From Pelodera strongyloides (lineage: Eukaryota; Nematoda; Chromadorea; Rhabditida; Rhabditidae), in assembly GCA_036852015.1 (NCBI GenBank), contig JAANDG010000571.1, positions 1 to 64,000 of the forward strand: a DNA stretch of 64,000 nt. The letters run 5' to 3'. Shown here piece after piece: positions 11,790 to 23,500 of the stretch (position 1 is its first letter; the number at the start of each line of letters is the position of its first letter). The notes below the pieces were generated by a model, which worked only from the letters and a program-made list of their open reading frames with translations, had not been told where the DNA came from and did not search any database. The translations under genes were made by a program, and so were the position numbers.

Positions 11790-14278
11790 AAAGGTGAAAG
11801 ATAATTTTTTGGAAAACTGCATTTGTGTGCGTGTGCGTGTAGTGCGTGTGGTGCGTGTGGTGCGTGTGGTGCGTGTGGTGCATGTGATGCGTGTGCACGC
11901 GTGTGCGTGTGTGTTTCCCATATATTTAGATAATTCTTTATGATTGTCATACTAAAATTTTTGTCTTTTTGTCTTTTTGTCAAGTGGAGCTCATATCGTT
12001 CAAAATTTTTTTTTAGAAAATTCGTCACCTTTGAAAATAATTCCGCAATTGAATGCAAATTTGTTGCCGGCGCGAATTGCCAAAAATCAGCCTACTACTT
12101 TTTAAACCCAGGGAAAATAAAGGTAACTGATTTCAAATAACTAAACGGTCTGGTGTTGAAACCGGCAAAGTATCTGAAGAGTAAAGACACTAATCACTAC
12201 ACCACTGAGTGCTCAAAATAATACCTTTATTCTATGGAGTTCCCAAAAAACGTCAATGGTGCGAATCGAATTAGTAATTGTAATTGTAATTGGTAATTCA
12301 CCTACTTGATACAAATAAACTCACTGGCAACTGATTAATTGAGTTTATAAACTACGAACATTGTACTTATGAATACGGATTGCTTAGTAAGGATTATTAT
12401 TTGTATTATTCAGATGTATAATTCAGATGATGCACGGTTCGTGGTATCTTTTCAATAATCGGATAATTAGTTTATGATTTATGATTAACTTTTCAGTGTA
12501 TGTTGAGCTATTGGAATACAAATGGATGGAGAAACTACCATGAATGAGAAATAAAGAAACACTGTGATTTTCTCCTTATGGAAACAAAGAGTCACATGGA
12601 ACATATGGAGGAGAGTTGTATTTAAGAACGCTGTGATTTATGTATCTTTTGTATGTGTAGTGCAATATTGCTCAAATCTTTTTTTTTTATTTTTTTTTAT
12701 TTTTTTTATGTTTCGAGGGCAGTTTTTTTTTTCGAATAAAGTGTTCAGTTGGTTAGTTTCCGTTCATCTGCTAAATGCAGAAACCACCGAAAAAAACCGT
12801 CGGTGTTCGTTCACCAAATAGTTCGAAACATTTCGTGACTGGTTAGTGACCATTTGGTGACCAGTTGACGACGGTCTACGAGGTTGGCTAACGAAAAACC
12901 ATCACCAAATGGTTCCTCTGTTTCCGAGTTCTAAAGCAAAGAGCTAGTGTGAACGGCAAGTGTGTGTGAGAGACAGAGAAAGAACGCGAGACAGAGACAG
13001 AAAGGGACACGGAGAGAAATCAGAAAACAAATGCATAGTAGAGTAATTATGTTTACATTCAACGTTTTAATTATGCTATGCTATTGCAGCCTTGTAAATT
13101 CAAATTAGTGTTGGTTTGAATATAATTATTTTTAGAAAAAAAGTGCATCTCCGCTCTTGAATAGCAGCTATTAAAAATACACTTGATGCATTTTAAACAA
13201 GACTCCGCTAGACAAAAGTTGGTTATTTTTGCGAAATGCAGCACCTTTACGCTTAGTCTCCATAAAAATAGCATCTATGTAAATATGCATTGTTGCTTGT
13301 AAGTCGTCGCTAGGGCTAGTTACGAGAATTGCGTAAAATGGAACACGTCTTTTGTTTCGATAATATCATGGTATGATGAGTATAGGCAGAGTATTCATTG
13401 TCTTCCAACCGTACCTTAATCCTACATTGTCTCGTGAATCTATAGTTAGCTGAAAAATACTCATTCAAAGCGTTCAATGACTTCATGTTACGTGGAACAA
13501 CTAATCCGCAAGCATGTATATAAAGCAACGCATTTCTGGTGACTGTCCATGAATGTTTATATCACTTTTCTTCAGTTCTTTTTTTTGCTCTCATCGGTCC
13601 CCATGTATGCTGAAAATTTACCGTATCTTGAAAATACACAATAATATCTTTTTTTTTTAAATTTTCATAGTGTATATGCAGGTTTCGTGCAGACATACGG
13701 TAGTATTGAAAGAATCACACCGATTTTTTGGGATACTTGTAGACCCCCTTATAATGCGGTGTTTATTGGAATAAAGCTATTTTTGGTGTCAAACCTCAAC
13801 ATAAAATTCAGTCCCACGTTTAATAAGTTACTCCATGTTTCTATGAGAAACTAGTGTGAAGTACTTGCTCAGATATTAATGATACGTTTGTGGACACTTC
13901 GGCTTTCATCAAGCCGTGATTTGCATGCTAAGGTCACAGGTTCAAGACCCAGGTGGACACAAATACCAAAGGTGTTAACTCTTGTACCAAAAAATACATT
14001 CCCGAACAGATTATCGTCTCCAGTTTCCCGACATGGTTTCCCGCACAGATAGGCCACCGGGGCGGCAAACATCTCGCTCGGCAACATCTCGCACCGGTGC
14101 GGCAACTGCCCAACAACACGGATCTAGGGGTGCACCTTATCCTCGTCTCTTAGGTCACGCAGTGCATAGACTTTAAACATGTGCATTTACGCGTCATTCA
14201 GTCCTCCCGTCGCGTCGGAAGTAAATGAAGCGAATCGTTTTTTTTTTTCAAGTTTGGTTTCTGTTACAGAAAATCTAA
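11790..14278. other. Intergenic region between Sri and Srt genes
   Basis: No confident gene. It holds a (GTGCGTGTG)n microsatellite at about 11825-11910. A diverged repeat (GGTTAGTGACCATTTGGTGACCAG and its inverted partner, about 12780-12920) is related to sequence at 54355-54515. A tRNA-like stretch with a GGTTCAAGACCC box lies at about 13885-13955. Confidence 0.5.
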
Positions 14279-17200
14279 ATGGAGTGGGCCATTGTGGCTG
14301 GAGGTGTTCAGGAAGTTGAACTTTACGACTGCAGGTGAATTTCTGTTTATTTTCCATGCGACGCATAATTCTCAACTAGCAACTAAGCAACCATATTCCA
14401 AATGCAGAATGTCAAATCTCATTGCTAATCATATCGGTCATCTGTTTCCGTTTGTATGTTCGTTTTTGCACTTCATCCTCGGATGCGCACCTTTTGGTGT
14501 ATTTAATAAATAAATAAATAAAATAATTATTTTGTCCGTTCCTCCCTTTGCCTGTGTTCATGGCAAGATTGGATCGAATTGACTTCCCTCTAATTATGCA
14601 TATATACATACGTATATGAACCACACATGAGGCTAATTTTTCCAGTGTTTGGGATATGTTAAATGAAAAAAAGGTTAGCTAGGACCTAGGACTATCCCTC
14701 AGGCCCCCCCCCCCCCGAAGGGTAGGGTGTTTGAAGAAATAATATTCCAGACGATCCAACAACACCATTGAAGATTGGTACGCAATTGGAATGAAGCAGC
14801 CTGTTCTGGGCATTTGCTTCATCATTTACGGAGTAATCATTGAGGTATATTGAATTTATTATTTAATTATAATTTCATCTGTCAAAACACATCACAAACA
14901 GTGGGGATTGACGTAAATCAGTATATTTTTTTTTTTTTTGCTTTCGCCACATCGCTAGAATGAGAGTGCGCAACAGTTGATCGATTGAGTGCGCAAATTG
15001 CAAAACAGTTGTTTTTCTTATTCTGTTGAAAAACAGAATGCAGCCATTGATCGTATTACTTATGTACAACTTTCAGGCGCTTTACATTCCCTGTTTGTGG
15101 GTTATATCCAAGAAATCTTTTCAAAAGTTGTCATGTTACCAGGTACGTTTCAAGCTCGAGATAAAGGCCTTTTGAGCCTTGCTTCTGGACTTCCGGAAGT
15201 CCATGATACGTGAGTAAAAAAATATAACACGATGGTCTGTAGTCTGTACAAGTCAATTGCACTCCCTTGTATTATTCGTGTATCTATACGTGTACACTCC
15301 CGTGTATCTATATTCTGCGCTCTTTTGGTGCTAACTGCACAAATGCAGATGGTGAGGATATTCAAAACCGTTATAACTATTCCTCTTGCTTTCTTACTTT
15401 TTCTTTTTCTTCTTATTTTCTTTTTGTCTTTTTTTCTTTCTTTTTCCTTTTCTTTGCGCATCGCCTGGGAGAGCAAAATCCTGCTTTACACGAATATGCT
15501 CTCTAACACGGAAGTGTCTTTTACTTTTAGGCTTAGGCTTAGGGCTTCATCTTTGTATATCGTGAGCTGCGCACACCGCAGTACATAGGAATTTCAGATA
15601 ATGACCTTTCTCGGTTACGCTGACATGATTGGAATAACTGTGAACTCACTCACAAGTGGATATCTTCTCTACGTTGGCGCCATGTTTTGCACGCATCCGA
15701 ATCTGATTTTCGTTGCCGGAGTGTTTGGACTGGGTGGGTGGATTTGTATAGGCGTATATGCCATGCTTTATGGGCCCAATGTATAGGTCTAGGCATTCTT
15801 CTTATAAAGAACATTAAGGGCTGACATGCGCATCAGATAAATCGACTGTATCGACCGTTTTAGTAACTTGTGCTTGAACTTTCGTTTACTTGTACTTGTA
15901 CTTTTGTGTAGTTTTCGTCAGAGAACACATGTTTTTTAAGGGCATTCGTTTAAATCAATGTAAATCGATATTGGTTGGTTGATTGATTAAGGTGAGAGCT
16001 TTAAAAGTGAGAAGGAAATATAGCAACATCGTGTCCCAATAAACGTCCTTTTGCAGGGATCTGGTGCACAACTTGTATGGCGTGTCTGATTCTCGTTTTC
16101 AATAGAATTATAGAACTATGGCGCCCGCCATTTATGAAGATTCTCTTTGGAGGTATACATTGAATTTAAGTGAATCTTTTACGCTACGAGAGCGTGCACC
16201 TTGATCTAGGGGTGGTGCAATTGGTACAATACAGTTTCAAACTACCAACAATAAATAATAAATAAATACTGTAAAGTTAAAGAACGAGCTTCCTTTTCAA
16301 GTGTTTCAAAATCGTGATAAGAGTAAACAACTTGGTCCGCAGAGGTCCCAAGATGATAACTAATTTGGGACGTCTCATTGGGTCACTTATCGGTAAGAAT
16401 TTTCTTCGAAATTCCCTGAATTGAGAAAAGTCGGCCGGTGTGCGGCCCACACTGGGCCTAAGAAGGTGGGCCGCCACACCTGGGCACACCTTTTTTTGTA
16501 AAGGCACACCCCTTTCTTGTAAAAGACTCCTTTCACTTCCGAAGTTCCTTTCACCGAAAACTTTATTCAAGGCTACCGCACTTGGCTTTGGATGGCACTT
16601 CCCGTGGTTTACGGTTTATATCTGGGCCTATTTACGCCACCAGTCCTATTTACATCCGTATATGACGGATGGTTCTTTTCGCCATTTATTTACGAAGGAC
16701 GGGATGCCGAGGTTTGTTATTACTGTAACATGGAGCGAGCATCAATTTATAGTGAATTTTCAATATGAGAGGCAGATTTGGATATTAGACAAACAAAGGT
16801 ATCATATCAACCATTCGGCTGTATTTCGAACAAAATTTTCTCGAATTCTCTCTCTCTATCAATTTTTATTCTGTTTATGTTCATTTGCATATGCTTCATA
16901 AGTCCAATGCATTTCAAAAACCGGCCAGTATTTCGCTTCAATTCCCGTCAAATTGTCGCCCATTCTACTGGCATAAGTAGGCAAATGTGTAGAATTTTCG
17001 TCACATAACAAAGTCAAAACCTCGAATCTTATACGTGGACCTCGAATCTTATACGTGGACAATCATTACATTCAGTACATGAACAATCCGCATTCGTTCA
17101 ACAATATCGGCCTAGTATTTCTAATATGCATCATGTATACCGTATTCTGTTGTGTTCTTCACACTAAGATGGGAGACGCGATACGGTCAGAGAAGATGAA

Positions 17201-18527
17201 CAGCATGCAGAGATCGGTGGGTGCATCGGATTTGAGAGGGGGGGGGGGAGAGAGTCAAATGATAGAGCAAGGAAGTAATAAAGGAATTTATTTACGAAAA
17301 TTTACAATACGGTCTGAGGTATTCCTTTTTCAGATTTTTCTCCAAGCAACGGCAATTTGCATGGCAAACGTGACTGGTGCTGTGATTTATGTTTATATGC
17401 AGGTTGTGAAAGTTATTGATCTATAAATATAAAATATAAACTACAAAAACAGGCCTAAAATGATTCCTATAAAATCTTGGTTCTTGGAATTTTTGGTGGT
17501 ACAATGCAGTTGACATGTTCCGCAGCATGTGTTTCAAAATCTTGGAAATTATGCATCTTCAATATATGGGAAAACAAGTTGCAAGGCATTCCGAGACTGC
17601 ACCGCTTAAATTGAAAAATATATATATTCCAATTTTTTATTTATTTAGTTCTTTCCTACACCTCCGCTGCTCGTGCTCATTGGGCACATGGCGTGGATGG
17701 CGTCGCACGGTAAATACCTTTTATCTGGATTTTTATCGTATGATATCGTACTACCGTAATAAAGTAATATAAATAAAGGAAACAAACTACGATCCGCCGG
17801 GATCGCCTAGCTATCAAGCTGTGAGGCACCACAGTGGCATTTTAATAACTTCCTTCAATCCTTCAATTCAAGAGCGTGCACCTTGGGGTTGCACAATACA
17901 GTAGCAGTAGCTTATGACATGTTCCGCAGCATGTATTTCAAATATTTTGATGGCATGTGAAATTTAAATATACACCACATACAGTTTAAATAGCTAGAGA
18001 GACATATAACTTCCGAAATATTCGAGAGACCCTCGTGAACTCGAGAGACCTCGAGAGACTCGTGAACTCGAGAGACCAGCATTTTATTTAAGAGTTGGTC
18101 TCAGATTAAGATTCACTTTTATTTAGGCATTCCGGCTATCGTCTACGTGACCATAAACACAACAGTTCAACGTGAGATACTCAAGCTTTTCGGTTGCAAG
18201 AGCTACAAGAATTTCAAATCGCTTAGACAAGCAATGAAGGGAACGTGAGTACATACATCATACAATTTGCCAGCAACTCTTATTCGGAGCATTCTTTTTA
18301 TACAACAGTCGTTTTCGTATAAAAATGCGGAAAGGAAAACTTTCATAGAACACGGAAATTGGAAAAATTGGAATAAAAAAGACTTTCGGATTTCGGACAG
18401 AATTTCCGAATTTCGGAATCATATTTTTAGTGGTGGCACGGGAGGACGCACTTCGGTAGTGGTTCCAGTTAATACCTCTTCGCATCTACCGGATTCTGAA
18501 CACACGGAGGGCGAGCCGAGATTTTGA
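14279..18527 (+). CDS. Serpentine chemoreceptor, class T (Srt-like), 357 aa
   Basis: A seven-transmembrane receptor of the nematode Srt class, presumably chemosensory. Exons: 14279-14334, 14751-14844, 15077-15142, 15598-15733, 16057-16152, 16572-16711, 17076-17216, 17334-17402, 17649-17709, 18127-18244 and 18431-18527; together 1074 bases with every phase matched. Family marks in order: LYDC near the N-terminus, PVLGICFIIYGVIIE|ALYIPC across TM1, IMTFLGYADM before TM2, YRTWLWMALPVVYG after TM4, FTPPVLFTSVYDGWFF in the loop, YMNNPHS before TM5, FLQATAICMANV in TM6 and YVTINTTVQREILKLF after TM7. The start follows a TTACAG acceptor-like site, suggesting trans-splicing. At 18243-18248 the bases ACGTGAGT are both a canonical donor and, if unspliced, a stop (TGA), so a form about 30 residues shorter is possible. 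The spliced form adds a Gly/Thr/Ser-rich tail ending GEPRF. Confidence 0.88.
16830..16941. mobile_element. Family A MITE, partial
   Basis: Right half only, ending TTTCAAAAACCGGCCAGTATTTCGCTTCAA, in an intron of the Srt gene. The terminal TTAA has decayed to TCAA. Confidence 0.7.
17021..17061 (+). repeat. 21-bp unit repeated twice
   Basis: The unit ACCTCGAATCTTATACGTGG occurs twice head to tail just before the acceptor of Srt exon 7. Confidence 0.85.
18016..18078 (+). repeat. CTCGAGAGACC tandem repeat
   Basis: Short tandem array of CTCGAGAGACC/CGTGAACTCGAGAG units in the penultimate intron of the Srt gene. Confidence 0.8.
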
Positions 18528-20027
18528 AGGCGAATGTTTAATGCAGGCTTGCGATGGGTTCAGACCTGGCGCAGTACACCGTGCAACTATCTTTGTTATA
18601 ACACTGTTTATAGTTTCCAAACTAAAAGCTATCTTTGAAACCCGTTATTTGTATTATAAGCTTGTGTATTTTGTGTATTGAACTTGGAATGTTATCAAAA
18701 AAATTTTAGGTGGAAAACGTGTAATCCTAAAATCAAACAATTCCTGTTTACACAATCTACGTTAGATAAATTCAGATATTTTGAGCGAATAAACTTTTAC
18801 TTTGTTCTTTGTTTTACGAATAAACTTTTGTTTTTAATAATTGTCTATTGTAATTTTAATTTTTAATATCTGTTTGTAAGTCACAACCAAATGTTGCGTG
18901 CTTATGGTTTTGCGCATTTATCGTTAGGTTCACGAAATATCTCGAACTTCCACTGATTTATTGGAGAAAATTAGTACATTTAAAATGAATTTAAGGTAAT
19001 GAAAATGTGCTTCACAATATACAAATTCAGGACCTATACTGACAACGTGTTTACTTTTTCACATTTATGTTGTACTGTTAGCACATTTTGCAAATTTACC
19101 CGGAAAACTGCGTCCAAAGCACGAAATATCTCGAACTTCCACATTTTATCGTGAAAATTGATAAATTATTAGGGGCAATAAATTATCACCTTCCTGCGTC
19201 AGTTATCAGTGTGGCCTTTTGTCTAGATTAGCGAAAAGGTAAAAGTGCAACTCTCAACACTCTTTCTTCTCTACCCTCATAGATTAAAGGTTCACTAAAT
19301 GATTTTGTCACAATCTTTTTATTGTCAAAAAATGATAGAAAGTTGACCCCAAAAAGGGAACATCTTGGTTAATTCACACGAAAAAAAAAGAGAGCAAAAA
19401 TTAGAAAGTGCAAAAAAAAGTAGGTGTACTATTACTGCCTGGTTGGCTATAGTGGTTGTCAATTAGCCTTGTTCTCATATTTTCATTTGTATAACCGTAA
19501 CAGATATGTAGATCTAATTTTATTGGCTGTTTACATTTGGCAGTCAGACGAGTTCTAAAAATGGTACGCTGACAACTTTTCCCGTAAGAAGTTGGGGCAT
19601 AAGACATAAATATTAGGTCACAATGATCACAAACAGTTTTTCGCCGTTTTTGGCAACTCGGTTTACCCACGTACGTAACACCCACGTGATTAGAAATAAA
19701 TCTTGATCCACATATTTTATATTACCACGTATGTTTTATATTACAACATAACCTCAGCGACACAGCTGCGCCATGCTCCGGCAAAGTTCAAAACATAAAC
19801 GCGTGAAAAACTATTCCTTTCCGTAGATAAGGACCACTTTTTCCCGGACAGAGCAGGCATTTTCCCACATTTTTTCTGTTGCAAATGACATATGCGTGGT
19901 CAGTATTTAGACAGTTTGTACCTAGCTTCTGTATAAAAGAGACCATAAAGAGTTTCTTCTTCATTGTCAACAATTATGCATATCATTGTGTCGGACACCA
20001 TATTGAGATTTGATCTTGCTAATATTA

Positions 20028-20210
20028 TTAAAGTGAAATACCAGCCGGTTTTTGAAACGCATCTCAAACATCAGCATTCTTATGCAGTTATGCTAAAAGG
20101 GGTCTATTGGGGTCTATTTTTTATTCAAATTTATGCTCCTTTGCATATGAAGCATAAGAAGGCAGGGAGTAGTCGATGCGTTTCAAAACCCGGTCGGTAT
20201 TTTGCTTTAA
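20028..20210. mobile_element. Family A TTAA MITE
   Basis: Starts TTAAAGTGAAATACCAGCCGG and ends ACCCGGTCGGTATTTTGCTTTAA. It shares its right TTAA with the family B element that follows. Confidence 0.85.
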
Positions 20211-20373
20211 AGCGAAATGCTAGCCCCTTTGAAAAATTTGCATATGATAAACAAATCCTATGTATCCTGTGCTTTGTACGATCGTCCACGGCATTCGTAC
20301 GAAATTAGCATAGGATACATAGGATTTGCTTATCATATGCAAATTTTCCAAAGAGGCTAGCATTTCGCTTTAA
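20207..20373. mobile_element. Family B TTAA MITE, 167 bp palindrome
   Basis: Ends TTAAAGCGAAATGCTAGCCCC and its inverted copy. The arms include GCATAGGATACATAGGATTTG and its partner, so almost the whole element can form one hairpin. Other copies are at 29851-30021 and 35862-35962. Confidence 0.9.
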
Positions 20374-20514
20374 ACTATTGCTATTTTGTGTCACATCAAT
20401 ATTGGTTACATTTTACTCACTCTAATTATTAGTTAAATATACAGTGTATTTTACCACCACGAATTAACACAACTCTTTCTGTTTCAGAGTTTCTAATTTG
20501 GGACCATTTTCAAA

Positions 20515-23500
20515 ATGCACAACTTCGAGTGAGTTTTCTCAATATCCAAAACTGATTTTGTCAACTTCCCAATCAAACCTTTACCTAAAGAAAAATAGTG
20601 CTTTTTCGAAACATGACGTCGACATTTACATATTAAAAACAATTGTTTTACTTTTTTCAGTTTTCAGAATTTTTTTCAGTTTGAAGGATATATGTCTCAA
20701 AAACCGCCCGTTATACTTATCTGTTAGAACATTATACGAAGCCGAATTTGATTCTATTTCAAATCAAGGCAGAATAAAATGCCGAAGGATGCAAAACGTT
20801 TCCATGTTTGTAAGATAGTTGGCATCAAAACTAACAGCCAAGCTCAATTTTGCATAATGTGGTAAAACAGGCAAGTCTTATTGCGTAGCAAACTAAATTT
20901 TTTAAATAATAAATTATTAAAATTACAAAAATTTTGAATTCACTTTTGTATTTTTACCAGCCCTCGTTCATTCGATGATTGTAAAAGGCTTGCTGAAACT
21001 ATTCGAGCACTTGTTGATCTACCGGAGGATCCACAATACGGTAAGTTGGTTGAGTTATATACGGCACGGTACCGTATGGCACACGTTTTTCCCAGTATCA
21101 GCGCAAGATGCATTCCCATATGAAAATTGTCTCGGCCCGTGTGTTGTCACAAACCATGTACATTAAGCTATTTGGATTATGAAAACGGTAGGCACAATTT
21201 TTATTGCTAGATATTCCAAAATGATAATGTAAAATGATAATGTCGTAATAATTGCATTCTAGGTATTATTTGCGGTTCCGGATTCGGGCACGTTGCCGAC
21301 GCTTTAGAGCAGAAACAAATTGTCCCCTTCAGTAAAATACCTGGCTTTCCAACTACAACTGGTGCGTTTTTTGTTGGGTATCTTGCTATGGAGTAGTAAT
21401 TTTTTTCGTGTTCTAACTACGGTACATTTTACTTGTATACAATCTTGGATATTATACAAAACAGCTGAAGCTATGGGGTATGTTGGGGTATCTTGCTATG
21501 GAGTAGTAATTTTTTCGTGTTCTAACTACGGTACATTTTACTTGAATACAATTTTGGATATTATACAAAACAGCTGAAGCTATTAATATAGAGTTTATAC
21601 TAGTGCACATTACAAAGCACTATGTAGCGATGCAGTTTTCCAACAGAAAAATATGGTGAAATATTTAATGGAGTCGTGGATTGAGCCTTTCTGGGCATAT
21701 TTTTTTCAATAGATATCATGTTTTAGTGGAAGGCCACAGTGGAAACCTCGTGTTTGGATACTACAAAGGAAAGTACATTTGTTGTCAACAGGGCAGAATT
21801 CACCCATATGAACACTTTATGAACTTGGCACTAGTAGGTTCTCAGTATTATCGTTTTAAGAAAGAAAGATTAATATTTTGGATAAACCGCAGACATCATG
21901 TTCCTCATTCGCAGTTTAGCGGTAATCGTAATCCCATGTTTCCTCCCAAACAAGAGGGAAACGCGGGATTCGGTTCTTAGTGCGAGCGCTAATTAGGGGC
22001 CTTGCCGCTAACACAAGGCCTTGCCCAATGTTTAATTGCGGGACATGATTGGCTAATCTGTCAGGAAACATGCGACTTTTCTTATTGCGTGGGATTGGGT
22101 GCTAGCCTGCCAGGAAACGCGGGATTCATTTTTGTTTCGCGGGAAACGTGCAGTAGAAGAACAGAGATCATGTTCCTTCCTTGATAAGTTGATAATAATA
22201 GAAACGCACATATGCGAGATTTTTGCGATATTACGAGACTTGCGAATTTTTATAAATAAGCAATAAACAATTTCTTTGATCATAATATTTTATGCACACC
22301 TCGGTGTTATAAACAAATAAATAAAACAACATTTAGTAGAACTGCACTGAAGTGCCATTTACAGCCATTTACAACGTTTTAGTGTTCAACTCCCGTTCGT
22401 TTGATGTATTTCCTTGGAGTAAAGCTCCTTGTCGCAACAAACGCCGTCGGAGCTGTGAACAAAACATACCGAACTGGCGACTTCATGGTTTACGAGGTGA
22501 GTTTACAACCAGCGATTAAAATTATTCGACTCGTGACTCGTGACCCTTTGACGCTTTTCCGAGACGAAAAGGTAACCTCACAATTATATTGATGTAGGTA
22601 CGGTGGCGTAACTTTTTATTACGCCAAAATAAAGCCTTTATTGGTTAGAAAGAACAGCAAAAATCAATATTAAACAATAGCAATAGCAATTAACACACAT
22701 TGGTTTTAACGAGCTAAGGGAACCCTCGCAAGTTGCTCATTGCACGATGTTTTACGACCTGACGACATTGTAGAACATTTATGAATTATGAATGAATTTT
22801 TATGAATTATTTAAATGAATAATTTTTTATGATAGAAATATGATAATATGAATGAACGATATTTTAGGACCACATTTTCCTGCCGGGAATGATTGGCCAT
22901 TCGCCAATTATTGGACCCTATGATAAGCGTTGGGGCCCAAGATTTGTCCCATCAGCTGGTGTTTATGATGAGGAACTGAGGTTAGCATCTTACTTTATTT
23001 CATCTTTATTTTTTTTTCTTTATTATTATAAATTAACAATTAATATTATTCCGTAGTATGTGTTATCATTTTTCTTGTTTTCTTTCTTCCCAAAGTTTAC
23101 TTCGATAACTTGGCGCAATCAAATAGTTTCAAACAGTTCAATTCAAGCAATGTTACTGATCTCCCACTGTTGAAGTTATGGTTTCGCCGTGTTTACTGTT
23201 TCATATTGTCTAAAAAAAAGGCACGGTTACACGACAGACATTACATACAGACCATAGTATTTTGCATATTTTGCTCTTTCGTTGCTGTATCAACTTTCAA
23301 GCAACGCAAGTTCAAGCATGAAGCTATAGCCCTTTTCATCAGTTCTCTTCGCCATAATTCACGGGTTCATTAATGCACATGTACTGTGTCCGGTTTATAT
23401 CGTTGGGTAACCATACAGAATCTCGGGTTAGTTAATGCTTCAATAGAAATAATAATTAATATATAAACACATTAACCGACCATGGCGCCACCCATGTCGA

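Larger units (their letters stand above)
18528..20514. other. Intergenic region before PNP
   Basis: No confident gene. A motif CACGAAATATCTCGAACTTCC occurs at about 18932 and 19119 in direct orientation. A minus-strand frame at 19401-19685 is open and cysteine-rich, but unsupported. Two abutting MITEs occupy 20028-20373. Confidence 0.5.

Noticed and set aside
19401..19685. 94-codon minus-strand frame with CDHC and other cysteines
   Set aside because: No splice context, signal peptide or recognised domain; likely chance.
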